From Gemmatimonadota bacterium (GTDB lineage: Bacteria; Gemmatimonadota; Gemmatimonadetes; Longimicrobiales; Gaopeijiaceae), in the NCBI GenBank assembly GCA_007126575.1, contig SLBA01000176.1, forward strand, positions 1 through 56,642: DNA of 56,642 nt, read 5' to 3'. This document shows positions 43,838 through 52,558 of this stretch, one piece after another. Position numbers and translations under genes: made by a program. Within the stretch, counting starts at the first letter, position 1; each line of letters begins with the position of its first letter. The notes below the pieces were generated by a model, which did no database searches, was not told where the DNA came from, and saw nothing but the letters and a program-made list of their open reading frames with translations.

Positions 43838-45762
43838 AGCGGCGCCTCCATCGGGCGGGGGTCGTCGACCACCGAGACGATCCCCTCTTCGAGCCACGCG
43901 TAGCGGCCCTCCATCGCCTGGCGGGCGACCCCGTAGGCGGTCACGTCGTCGTTGCGGAAGACGTCGCGGAAGTGATCGCGGATCCGGCGGCGCGCCTGGC
44001 GGCAGAAGAGGTCGGCCAGCTCCTCGGGGCTCCGGTCGGAAGGGTTCTCCTGCACGAGCATCCGGGCCCGGACGCACGACGCGGTCATCATGAAGGCCTC
44101 GGTCCCGATGTCGACCACCCGACCCAGCACGGCCTGGCGCTTCTCGAGCCCACCCCCGTGGCGGATCATGCAGTAGAAGATCGTCCGGGCGAGCTTGCGC
44201 GAGGTGCGCTCGACGAAGCGCAGGTGCTTCGCCAGGGGCCCGAACTCCGAGTAGCGGGGCCAGAGGCCCCATCCCAGCCACCGGGTCGGGTACCACCAGG
44301 CGTAGTGCAGCCCCCCGCGCACGGCGGCCGCGATCCGCCTGCCTGTCGGGGCCCTCGGATCGACCATGTCTCCCGCGACCTTCAGGTGGGTGTCGACGGC
44401 CTCGCGGGCGATGAAGAGCCGCATGATCTCCGAGGAGCCCTCGAAGATCAGGTTGATCCTCAGGTCCCGCAGTGCCCGCTCCACCGGGATCGGGTTCTCG
44501 CCGCGGTCGCGGAGCGAATCGGCGGTCTCGTAGCCTCGTCCCCCCCGGATCTGCAGCGCCTCGTTGCCCGCGTCCCAGGCGACCTCGGAGTGCCACATCT
44601 TGGCGGCAGCGGCCTCGATCCGGATGTCGAACTGCTTGGAGTCGGACATCGAGGCCGTCAGCTCGGCTCCGGCCTCCATGGCGAAGGTATCGGCCGCCAT
44701 CTTCGCCAGCTTCTGCGCGATGGCGTCGTGCTTCCCGATCGCCTGGCCCCACTGCACCCGCTCCGCCGCCCACTTCCGCGAGGCCTCGAGCGAGGCCTTT
44801 CCGGCCGCCGCGCAGAAGGCGGGCAGCGAGAGCCGCCCGGTGTTGAGGGTGATGAGCGCGAGCTTCAGCCCCTGGCCTTCGCCCCAGATCACGTTCTCGG
44901 CGGGAACCTTCACGTTCTCGAAGCGGATCACCCCGTTCGAGAGCCCCCGCAGCCCCATGAAGTGGCAGTGGTGCACGACCTCGACCCCGTCCCAGTCCGC
45001 CTCGACGATGAAGGCGGTGATGGGGCGCTTCGACTTGACCCCTTCGCGCGGCGGAGTCCGGGCCATGACGACCATGAGCTCGGCGCGCGGACCATTCGTG
45101 CACCACAGCTTCCGGCCGCTCAGGATCCAGTGCGAGCCGTCGTCGGAGAGCTCGGCGTGGGTGGCCAGATTGGCCGGGTCGGAGCCCACCTCGGCCTCGG
45201 TCAGGGCGAAGGCCGACAGGGCTCCTTTGGCGATGCGCGGCAGGTACTTCTGCTTCTGCTCGTCGGTCCCGAAGAGCGCGAGGGGCTGGGGCACTCCGAT
45301 CGACTGATGCGCCGAGAGGAAGGCCCCGGTCGAGGCGCAGCGCGAGGAGACGATCGCGAGCGCCCGGTTGTAGGTGACCTGCGAGAGCCCGAGCCCCCCG
45401 TACTCCTGCGGGATCTTGATCCCGAAGGCGCCGAGCTCCCGGAGTCCGTCGAGGACCTCGTCGGGCACCCACCCCTCGCGGTCGATCGCGTCCCCGTCGA
45501 TGGTCTCCCGGGCGAATTCCGTCAGCTTCTCGAGGAAGGCCTCGCCACGGGCGGACTCCTCGGGATCCGACTTCGGGTGCGGGTGGAGCATCTCAAGTCG
45601 GAAGCGCCCCTCGAAGAAGGCCCGCATGAAGCTCGCCTTCTCCCACTCCTTCTCGCGGGCGCCCTCGGCGACGTCGCGCGCCTCCTGTTCGGTGGCGTGG
45701 CGGGGAGCGGACGAGGACGTCTCGGCCGGCGGGGTGGGGGACGAGGCGGACGACTGAGTCAT
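43741..45762 (-). CDS. acyl-CoA dehydrogenase with long C-terminal extension (VLCAD/ACAD9-like)
   Basis: A 673-residue flavoenzyme of fatty-acid beta-oxidation. The core has GIKIPQEYGGLGLSQVTYNR, ALTEAEVGSDPANLATHAEL, RKLWCTNGPRAELMVVMAR, RITLNTGRL-like substrate contacts, QIRGGRGYETADSL and RINLIFEGSSEIMRLFIARE. After the core a helical domain of about 180 residues extends the protein, as in very-long-chain enzymes that bind the membrane. The N-terminal 40 residues are Ser/Thr/Pro-rich. The last 30 residues are acidic and Ser-rich and are encoded opposite the ABC exporter's tail. Confidence 0.92.
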   Translation of the reverse strand: MTQSSASSPTPPAETSSSAPRHATEQEARDVAEGAREKEWEKASFMRAFFEGRFRLEMLHPHPKSDPEESARGEAFLEKLTEFARETIDGDAIDREGWVPDEVLDGLRELGAFGIKIPQEYGGLGLSQVTYNRALAIVSSRCASTGAFLSAHQSIGVPQPLALFGTDEQKQKYLPRIAKGALSAFALTEAEVGSDPANLATHAELSDDGSHWILSGRKLWCTNGPRAELMVVMARTPPREGVKSKRPITAFIVEADWDGVEVVHHCHFMGLRGLSNGVIRFENVKVPAENVIWGEGQGLKLALITLNTGRLSLPAFCAAAGKASLEASRKWAAERVQWGQAIGKHDAIAQKLAKMAADTFAMEAGAELTASMSDSKQFDIRIEAAAAKMWHSEVAWDAGNEALQIRGGRGYETADSLRDRGENPIPVERALRDLRINLIFEGSSEIMRLFIAREAVDTHLKVAGDMVDPRAPTGRRIAAAVRGGLHYAWWYPTRWLGWGLWPRYSEFGPLAKHLRFVERTSRKLARTIFYCMIRHGGGLEKRQAVLGRVVDIGTEAFMMTASCVRARMLVQENPSDRSPEELADLFCRQARRRIRDHFRDVFRNDDVTAYGVARQAMEGRYAWLEEGIVSVVDDPRPMEAPLYPSETSETETAGSDDPESGVGADEEAMASSN

Positions 45763-45805
45763 GGCGCACCTCCGAAACAATGGGGAGAAGCTCGGTTCTA
45801 ACCGG

Positions 45806-47104
45806 CTAAATATCGAAGATTCCGGTCCGGGGGACCAGTCCGCCGCCCGACCCGGAAGGCCTTCCGGGCCGCTCGTGCGCCCCGCGCGGCCGACGGCCTT
45901 CGGGTGCCGGGGGTGGCGGTGGGCGGGCGCGATCGGGGTCCACGAGGGCCTCGATTTCACCCATTCGGCTCTCGGCGTCACGCCGGCCCACCTCGATCAT
46001 CCGACGCAGGTAGTCGGGCTGGAAGAGGAGAAAGGAGAGGAGATCCTGACTACGGGCCTCGCGGGTTCCCAGGCCGCGCACCAGGAAGCGGAAGGTGCGC
46101 GGGAGCTGCAACTCGAACTCGTTGGCGAGCTGGCCCAGGTCGACCGAGGGACGGAGGGTCATGATCTCGACGATCCGGTAGGGGGATCGCTCCCCGGGGG
46201 GGACCCGTCGAAGCAGTCGGTTCAAGCGCTCGACCCGCCAGGCGTCCTGATCGACCAGGTCCAGGAAGACCGCGTTGAGCATCTGGCCGATGACCTGGGC
46301 GGGCGGGGGGTAGCCGTCGACGACCGGACGCTCGGCTTCGGCGGTGGTGCGATCGAAGCGGGTCGAGATGGCGAGGAGCCGGGTGGCGCCCAGGTGGAGG
46401 GCCGGCGAGAGGGGGGCCGAGAGGCGGATGCCCCCATCGCCGTACCACTGCCCCTCGATCTCGACCGCCGGGAAGAAGAGGGGGATCGACGACGAGGCCA
46501 GGACGTGGGCGAGCGACATGCGGGTGCGCCGGGAGCGTCGCTGGGGGCGCTCCCACTCCTCGATGTCGGGCGAGGTCTGGATCCAGGTGACCGACTGGCC
46601 GGTGCTGTACGACGAGGTGCTGATCGCGAGTGCCCGCAGGCGGCCGGACTCGATCTTCTCCTCGATGCCGGGGATGGGGCCGTCGGGAGCATTCAGCTTC
46701 GCGCCCAGGAAGGTGCTCAGGGGGGTGGCGTCCATCAGGCTCCGCATCTGCGGGGCGCCGATGAGTCCGCCGGAGCCGAGCTGGAGACCCCAGCGAAGGG
46801 TGTTCAGGATCAGGGTGCGGGGTTCGACGCGGAAGACCTGGTCGACGGTGAGATCCCCCCACAGGCGCGCCAGGTCGTCGACGGCCTCGGCGAAGGTGCC
46901 CGGGTGCGCGGCCAGGTGAACGGCGTTGATCGCACCGGCCGAGACGCCGGTGATGATCGGAAACTCGAGATTCGGGAACCGTTCGGCCACGGCCTGCAGC
47001 ATTCCCACCTGGTAGGCGGCGCGGGCGCCTCCTCCTCCCATGACGAGCCCCAGCCGGTCCGGGGCGGACGGCGAAGAGCCCTGCGATGGAGGGGGTGCGA
47101 CCAT
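45806..47104 (-). CDS. patatin-like phospholipase
   Basis: 432 residues. The oxyanion loop VMGGGGARAAYQVGML is at about residues 21-36, the nucleophile is in GVSAGAINA (GxSxG) and the catalytic Asp in WYGDGGIR. These make the Ser-Asp dyad of bacterial patatins, which deacylate phospholipids. The region between carries LAHVLASSSIPLFFPAVEI, as in YlbK/RssA-like members. The last 50 residues are Pro/Arg/Gly-rich and probably disordered. No signal peptide is present. It starts at ATG 47104 and is divergent from the amidohydrolase pair. Confidence 0.92.
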   Translation of the reverse strand: MVAPPPSQGSSPSAPDRLGLVMGGGGARAAYQVGMLQAVAERFPNLEFPIITGVSAGAINAVHLAAHPGTFAEAVDDLARLWGDLTVDQVFRVEPRTLILNTLRWGLQLGSGGLIGAPQMRSLMDATPLSTFLGAKLNAPDGPIPGIEEKIESGRLRALAISTSSYSTGQSVTWIQTSPDIEEWERPQRRSRRTRMSLAHVLASSSIPLFFPAVEIEGQWYGDGGIRLSAPLSPALHLGATRLLAISTRFDRTTAEAERPVVDGYPPPAQVIGQMLNAVFLDLVDQDAWRVERLNRLLRRVPPGERSPYRIVEIMTLRPSVDLGQLANEFELQLPRTFRFLVRGLGTREARSQDLLSFLLFQPDYLRRMIEVGRRDAESRMGEIEALVDPDRARPPPPPAPEGRRPRGAHERPGRPSGSGGGLVPRTGIFDI

Positions 47105-47252
47105 GGTGGGCTCTCTTGCCTGGGGTTCGGGGAGCTTCTACTCTCTGACGGCTCCGGGGGTCGGTCGGATTCCCGGAGGGAGACTCCTGCCCGCCGGGAG
47201 ACCCCCACGCTCCGGCACGATCCCGGCTCGGGACGGTGATGGAGCCACCAGT

Positions 47253-47280
47253 TTAACAGTAGGGGGTTCGGTGGTATCGA
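47253..47280 (+). promoter_or_regulatory. weak candidate promoter for the amidohydrolase operon
   Basis: TTAACA (47253-47258), 16 bases, TATCGA (47275-47280), in the 282-base gap between divergent genes. The -35 matches the consensus at 5 of 6 positions and the -10 at 3 of 6. An SD is not obvious; the gene starts at 47387. Confidence 0.3.
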
Positions 47281-47342
47281 TCCACCTGTCGACGGTTGCG
47301 CAGAGGCGGATGCCTGCCCGCCGAATGCCGACCATCGAATCC

Positions 47343-47367
47343 GTTCGATCACACCTGTTCGATCACA
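47343..47367 (+). repeat. two direct copies of GTTCGATCACA upstream of the amidohydrolases
   Basis: GTTCGATCACA at 47343-47353 and again at 47357-47367, 14 bases apart, ending 20 bases before the first ATG. ATCGAA at 47334-47339 forms an inverted partner to the first copy's TTCGAT. The spacing suits a regulator site or a translation-level control element. Confidence 0.45.
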
Positions 47368-47386
47368 TCCAGACCCGGTTGAAGCC

Positions 47387-49090
47387 ATGAGAGGTCGAAT
47401 CTCGCGTTGTCGCGCCGTATTGCCGGCGCTCCTTATGCCTGCCCTGTTCCTTCTGGGCGCCCCTTCTGCGGTCGCCCAGTACGACGAGGCGCCGCCTCCG
47501 GCCGCCTGGGCGCTCGAAAATGTGACGGTCGTGCACGCCGATGGCGAGCGGGCCGAGGGGATGACGCTCGTGGTGCGCGGCGGGCTCATCGAGACGCTGG
47601 CGGCCGGGGCCGCGGTGCCCTCCGACGCCCGGCGGATCGCGTGGGACGAGGGGGTCTTCCATGTCTATCCGGGGATCATCGACGCCCATGGCGATGTCGA
47701 TGTTTCGCTTCCGACGCCGGACCGGGACGGGGTGGAGTCGTGGAGTCCGACCCGCGAGGTGCAGTTTTTCACCCCGCACCGGGTTACGGCGGATTTTCTG
47801 GCGGTCAGGGGCGAGGACCTCGCTGCCCACAGGCGACGGGGGATGGTCGCTTCGGCGGTCTACCCCGGGCGGGGGATCATGCCCGGTCAGCCCTCCCTGA
47901 TCCTGCATCGGCTCGATGCCCGCACTCCGAGGGAGCTGGTGCTGCGTCCCTCGATCGGGGTGGCGATGGCCTTCCAGGGCGCGCAGGGTGCGTACCCCGG
48001 GACGCTGATGGCCCAGCACGCCTTCATCCGGCAGAGCGTGCTCGACGCCCGGCATCACGCCGCGCGGACCGAGGCGTTCCGGAGTGACCCGCGCGGCCTT
48101 CCCATGGCGACGGTCGACTCCGACATGGAATGGGTGCAGCGGATGGCCGCGGGGGACGTGCCGGTGCTCTTTCAGGTCGATGGGGCCGAGGACATCCGGC
48201 GGGTCTTTGCACTCTCGGACGAACTCGGCTTCGCGCCCGTGATCGTGGGGGGAGCGGGCGCGGGTGAGGTCGCCGAGGAGCTGAGGGAGCGGGGGATTCC
48301 GGTGCTGCTGAGCGCCCGGATGCCCGAGACCTCGGACTGGGACCCCGAAGCCGACGAGGACGAGGAGCTCTCGCCCGCGGCCTTCCGGGAGCGGCAGCGG
48401 CTGGAGCCGATCTTCCGGACGCCGGCGCTGCTGGCCGAGCACGGGGTGCCCTTTGCCTTCACCTCCGGCGGTCAGGGTGCGGTGGACCTGCTCGCGGGGG
48501 TGCGTCGCGCGATCGAGTTCGGGCTCGAGCCCGCCGACGCGCTGCGAGCGCTGACCGCATGGCCGGCGGAGTATCTCGAAGTGCCGCAGCTGGCGCGGAT
48601 CGAAGAGGGGATGGCCGCCACCTTCATGGTGACCGATCGCTCCCTGTTCGAAGAGGGCGCCTCGGTGAACTGGACCTTCGTGAACGGGCTGGCCGAAAAG
48701 GGGAGTGATCCGCGGACGGCCGCCGAGGCCGCCGAAGACGCCGACGCCGAGCCCGTCGACGCCGATGCGCTCGTCGGCCGATGGGAGGGGTCGCTGAACG
48801 TTCAGGGCCAGGAGATGCCGGCGGAGCTCACCCTGCGCATGGTCGACGGACAGCTGCGGGGGAGCATGGGGGCCGGGCCCGGGCCGAGTGTTGATATCGA
48901 AAGTGTGAGCTACGACGACGGCACCCTCGGGTTCTCGATCCCGGTGCCCGAGATGGGCGGGGCCCGCGCGAGCTTCAACGGAAACGTCCGCGGCGATCAG
49001 ATGTCGGGCACCGGCAGCATCACCAGTGCCGAGGGATCCTTCAACTTCACCTTCGAGTTCCGGCGGACGCCGGCGGGAGACCACCGATGA
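47387..49090 (+). CDS. secreted amidohydrolase-like protein, metal site degenerate
   Basis: 567 residues. The signal peptide (MRGRISRCRAVLPALLMPAL, cleaved after AVAQ region) directs it to the periplasm or outside. An amidohydrolase-type fold follows: LENVTVVHADGERAEGM, VYPGIIDAHGDVDVS, GVPFAFTSGGQGAVDLLAGV and a C-terminal composite sheet. The HxH metal motif reads HGD, and equivalents of the later His residues (FQVDGAEDI, VGGAGAGEV) are also lost, so hydrolysis is unlikely. The last 100 residues (LVGRWEGSLNV onward) form a lipocalin-like beta domain. It overlaps the second amidohydrolase gene by 4 bases (ATGA). Confidence 0.85.
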   Translation: MRGRISRCRAVLPALLMPALFLLGAPSAVAQYDEAPPPAAWALENVTVVHADGERAEGMTLVVRGGLIETLAAGAAVPSDARRIAWDEGVFHVYPGIIDAHGDVDVSLPTPDRDGVESWSPTREVQFFTPHRVTADFLAVRGEDLAAHRRRGMVASAVYPGRGIMPGQPSLILHRLDARTPRELVLRPSIGVAMAFQGAQGAYPGTLMAQHAFIRQSVLDARHHAARTEAFRSDPRGLPMATVDSDMEWVQRMAAGDVPVLFQVDGAEDIRRVFALSDELGFAPVIVGGAGAGEVAEELRERGIPVLLSARMPETSDWDPEADEDEELSPAAFRERQRLEPIFRTPALLAEHGVPFAFTSGGQGAVDLLAGVRRAIEFGLEPADALRALTAWPAEYLEVPQLARIEEGMAATFMVTDRSLFEEGASVNWTFVNGLAEKGSDPRTAAEAAEDADAEPVDADALVGRWEGSLNVQGQEMPAELTLRMVDGQLRGSMGAGPGPSVDIESVSYDDGTLGFSIPVPEMGGARASFNGNVRGDQMSGTGSITSAEGSFNFTFEFRRTPAGDHR

Positions 49091-51963
49091 AGGCGCGTAT
49101 TTTCGGGAGCGTCGTGAGCCTCTTCCTCTTCCTTCTCGTCTGGTCTCCGGCGGCCGAGGCGCAGCTGCAGCTCCAGATGCCGGCCGACGAGGTCCACTAT
49201 CCGCAGGGCGATCTGTTCATCGAGAATCTCGACGTGGTGTGGACCGCGGCGGGAGAGAGGCTCGAGAATGTCTCGATCCTGATCCGTGACGGGGTGATCG
49301 TCGAGATCGGGGCGGGGATCTCGGCGCCGTCCGGGGTGCAGATCATCGATGGGACGGGGCGCAGCGCGATCCCCGGGATCGTCGATGAGCACTCCCACAC
49401 CGCGATGATCGGGACGAACGAGGGGAGTGCGCCGATCGTGCCCGAGGTCCGGGTGCTCGACGCGCTCAACCCGGGCGCCTTCCAGATCTACCAGGCCCTG
49501 TCGGGTGGGGTCACCTCGGCCCGCATCATGCACGGCAGCTCGAACCCGATCGGGGGCCAGAGCGCGATCATCAAGATGCGCTGGCAGATGAACGAGGCCC
49601 GGGAGCTCCTCGTACCGGGTGCGCCGCGCGCCGTGAAGTTCGCCCTGGGCGAGAACGTGACGCGGATGGCGGCGCAGGCTCGTGGGCCGGCGACCCGGTT
49701 CCCGGCCTCGCGCCCCGGGGTCGAGTCGATCTACGTGCAGGCTTTCACGGCCGCGCAGGAGTATCGGGAGCTGTGGGATCGCTACGAGGCCGATCCGGGC
49801 TCGTTCCGGGCGCCGCCGCGCCGGGATCTGAGGCTCGAGGCGCTCGTCGACATCATGGAGGACCGGATCCTGATCCACGCCCACTCGTACCGCAACGACG
49901 AGATCCTGATGCTGATGCGGGTGGCGGAGCGGTTCGGGTTCAAGATCGACGCCTTCACCCACATCCTCGAGGGCTTCCGGATCGCCGACGAGCTGCGTGA
50001 GCACGGTGCCCACGCCTCGACCTTCTCCGACTGGTGGCAGTACAAGCTCGAGGCGTACGACGCCATCCCGCACAATGCCGCGCTGATGGCCGAGCGGGGC
50101 GTGCTGACCGCCCTGAACTCCGACCTCACCTGGCTGCAGCCCTTCATGACCTGGGAGATTCCGAAGCCGGTCCAGTACGGAGGCGCCTCGCCGGAGGAAG
50201 CGCTCCGGATGCTGACGCTGAACCCGGCGATCATGCTGGGAATCGAGGATCGGGTCGGTTCGCTCGAGGTGGGCAAGGACGGAGATGTGGTGATCCTGAC
50301 GGGCGATCCCTTCAACGCCTTCAGCCGGGTCGAGTACACGGTGATCGACGGGATCGTCTACTACGACTCCAACCGCGAGGTCGAGACCCGCGGGGAGCCG
50401 GTGCTGGAGCTGCCGGAGACCGCGTCGGACCGCTACGTGGCCGAGGCCGACGCGACGCGCACCCTCGGCACGGGCAGTGTGCAGACGACCGACCTGGCCG
50501 AGCTGGACCCGGTGAACCCGGGTGTGGAGACGGTCGCGCTGGTCGGAGCCACGATCCATCCGGTCTCGCGTGCGTCCTTCGAGGACGGGGTCCTGGTGAT
50601 GGCCGAAGGCCGGATTCAGGCCGTGGGGCCGCGCGGACAGGTCGAGATCCCGAGCGGGGCCCGACAGATCGATGTCTCGGGGCAGCACCTGTTCCCGGGA
50701 ATGATCGATCCGGTGACCTACCTGGGGCTCTTCGAGATCGGGTCGATCTCGCAGGCCTCGGCCGACCGGTCCGACATCGGCGACTTCAATCCCCACATCC
50801 GGGCGCTGGGCGCCTATCAGCCGCACGGCCGTGCGCCCTTCGTGGCGCGGGCCCGGGGGATCACCTCGGTGCTGACCGCGCAGACCGGCGGGATCATCCA
50901 GGGGATGGGCTCGGTGGTGGACCTGGGTGGGGACACCTTCGAGCGGGCGGCGATCCTGGGCGAGGGCGCACTCATGGTGAATCTGCCCGTGCCCACCAAT
51001 CCGCCGAGCGGGGGCGGGGGGGGACGCGGCGGGAACTGGCAGCCCTTCCATGACCATCACCACGAGGGCCGGGATCTGGTCTGGGCGGGAGACGAGTTCT
51101 TCCAGGCCGGAGGGATGTCGGACGCCGACCACATGGCCGGTGGGGCCGGGCACGCGCACGGTGCGGAGCCGGCCGGTACGATCACCTTCGGAGCCTGGAC
51201 CCGGCAGGCGCGGCAGGCCCGCAACAATGGGCCGCAGCCGGCACTCGACGGCGAGAACATGCAGCGCTTCACCGCCTTCCTGGATCGCGCCCGGGAATAC
51301 CGCGAGACGGGGACGCTGGCGCGGCCCGCCGACCACCCCTTCGAGGCGAACCTGTGGAGTGGGGACCGGGCGGTGCTCGAGTCGATGCTCCCCGTGCTCG
51401 CGGGCGAGATCCCGGTCTTCTTCCGGGCGGACTCGGAGTGGCAGATCCGGCATCTCTTCCTTCTGCTCGACGAGTACCCGGAGCTGCAGGGCGTGCTGGT
51501 CGGCGGGGCCGAGGCGCACCGAATGGCCGGCGAGATCGCGGCCCGGGATCTGCCCGTGATCCTGACGCGGACCCGGCGTCCCACCCCGGATCGCGACGAT
51601 TCGGTGGTGGCGATCTTCCGGGCGGCGAACATCCTGCACGAGGCCGGAGTCCGGATCGCCTTCGCGACCGACGAGTCCGCCGACGTGCGGAACCTGCCGG
51701 AGCATGTGGCGGTGGCGATCTCGCACGGGCTCCCGGCCGAGGTGGGCCTGCAGGGTGTGACGATGCGCCCGGCGGAGTTTCTCGGCCTGGGCGACCAGAT
51801 GGGGGCGCTCGACGCGGGGATGAGGGCCGATGTGGTCGTGACCGACGGCCATATCCTGCAGCCGCTGACCCGCATCGAGACCATGTTCATCGCGGGGGCC
51901 CAGGTGGATCCGCGCGACAACGACCACGACCGCGCCTACGAGAAGTTCCGGGATCGCGACTGA
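49087..51963 (+). CDS. secreted double amidohydrolase, first domain intact, second degenerate
   Basis: 958 residues with signal peptide MKARIFGSVVSLFLFLLVW ending near AEAQ. Domain 1 (about 40-430) keeps the metal ligands: HSH in GIVDEHSHTAM, RILIHAHSYR, AFTHILEG and the Asp of LNSDLTW. Domain 2 (about 480-950) starts again at VETVALVGATIHPVSR but reads GMIDPVTYLG in place of HxH and FFRADSEW in place of HAHS. ATDES keeps an acidic residue. A His-rich loop (PFHDHHHEGRD, HMAGGAGHAHG) interrupts domain 2 at about residues 645-690. The substrate is unknown; secreted relatives are often called imidazolonepropionase-like or peptidase-like. It is coupled to the gene upstream. Confidence 0.88.
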   Translation: MKARIFGSVVSLFLFLLVWSPAAEAQLQLQMPADEVHYPQGDLFIENLDVVWTAAGERLENVSILIRDGVIVEIGAGISAPSGVQIIDGTGRSAIPGIVDEHSHTAMIGTNEGSAPIVPEVRVLDALNPGAFQIYQALSGGVTSARIMHGSSNPIGGQSAIIKMRWQMNEARELLVPGAPRAVKFALGENVTRMAAQARGPATRFPASRPGVESIYVQAFTAAQEYRELWDRYEADPGSFRAPPRRDLRLEALVDIMEDRILIHAHSYRNDEILMLMRVAERFGFKIDAFTHILEGFRIADELREHGAHASTFSDWWQYKLEAYDAIPHNAALMAERGVLTALNSDLTWLQPFMTWEIPKPVQYGGASPEEALRMLTLNPAIMLGIEDRVGSLEVGKDGDVVILTGDPFNAFSRVEYTVIDGIVYYDSNREVETRGEPVLELPETASDRYVAEADATRTLGTGSVQTTDLAELDPVNPGVETVALVGATIHPVSRASFEDGVLVMAEGRIQAVGPRGQVEIPSGARQIDVSGQHLFPGMIDPVTYLGLFEIGSISQASADRSDIGDFNPHIRALGAYQPHGRAPFVARARGITSVLTAQTGGIIQGMGSVVDLGGDTFERAAILGEGALMVNLPVPTNPPSGGGGGRGGNWQPFHDHHHEGRDLVWAGDEFFQAGGMSDADHMAGGAGHAHGAEPAGTITFGAWTRQARQARNNGPQPALDGENMQRFTAFLDRAREYRETGTLARPADHPFEANLWSGDRAVLESMLPVLAGEIPVFFRADSEWQIRHLFLLLDEYPELQGVLVGGAEAHRMAGEIAARDLPVILTRTRRPTPDRDDSVVAIFRAANILHEAGVRIAFATDESADVRNLPEHVAVAISHGLPAEVGLQGVTMRPAEFLGLGDQMGALDAGMRADVVVTDGHILQPLTRIETMFIAGAQVDPRDNDHDRAYEKFRDRD

Positions 51964-51984
51964 TCTTCGGTTGTGACATATTTT

Positions 51985-52026
51985 GAGGGTCCCCCCTCCC
52001 GCACGGTGCGGTGAGGGGGGACCCTC
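51985..52026. terminator. strong bidirectional hairpin terminator
   Basis: A perfect 14-bp stem, GAGGGTCCCCCCTC (51985-51998) with GAGGGGGGACCCTC (52013-52026), and a loop that itself pairs (CCGCA/TGCGG). It lies 21 bases after the amidohydrolase stop and before the end of the convergent membrane-protein gene. TTTT precedes it and gatccttt follows it on the plus strand. Confidence 0.8.
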
Positions 52027-52067
52027 GATCCTTTGGGTCGGGCGGCGGGGCCGGGTGGCCCCGCGGG

Positions 52068-52475
52068 TCAGAACCCCCGGGTTTCGAAGAGTCCGATCCC
52101 CATGGTCCGGATCCCGAGCCAGATCAGGAGCATGGCCAGGACGATCGTGACCAGGTGCGGCAGGAAGGTGCGCTGTTCGGGGGCACGCCGTCGGAACACC
52201 GAGAGGGGGATCTGGACGGCGGCCGCGGCGGCCAGCATGAGTCCCATGTGTCCGATCAGGTGCGTGCCGAAGCGGTCGGCCGAGACCAGAAGGATGAAAC
52301 CGAGGAGCACCTGAAGATGGAGCAGCCCCGCGAAGGCGGTGGCGGTGATCCGCATCGGTTTGTCGTAGTCGCGGCGGGTGACGACGCCGTAGAGGGCATA
52401 GAGGAGAGCGACGATTCCGGCCAGGATGACGAGGTAGCGAAGGCCGGAGTGGGCGTGCAGGAGTCCGGTATACAT
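52068..52475 (-). CDS. four-helix membrane protein of unknown function
   Basis: 135 residues with four hydrophobic helices: SGLRYLVILAGIVALLYALYG, a second with LLHLQVLLGFILLVS, LMLAAAAAVQIPLSVF and LVTIVLAMLLIWLGIRTM. A conserved-looking LLHAHSGLRY opens the protein, and His residues recur at the helix ends (LLHLQ, HLIGHMG). This would suit a small quinone- or heme-associated membrane protein, but no family is assigned. The likely start is the ATG at 52475, matching the first helix. It is divergent from pabB. Confidence 0.75.
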   Translation of the reverse strand: MYTGLLHAHSGLRYLVILAGIVALLYALYGVVTRRDYDKPMRITATAFAGLLHLQVLLGFILLVSADRFGTHLIGHMGLMLAAAAAVQIPLSVFRRRAPEQRTFLPHLVTIVLAMLLIWLGIRTMGIGLFETRGF

Positions 52476-52558
52476 GGCGTCTGGGAGTGAGAGGCGAAAC
52501 GGTGGGAACCCGGCACAAGATACGACGTTCAGGCGCGGATAACGAGTCGGAGGGCGAG

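Noticed and set aside
41932-45801. 1289-codon plus frame across the exporter and dehydrogenase genes
   Set aside because: It is out of frame with both real genes, and its translation is Arg/Pro/Gly/His-rich low-complexity sequence.
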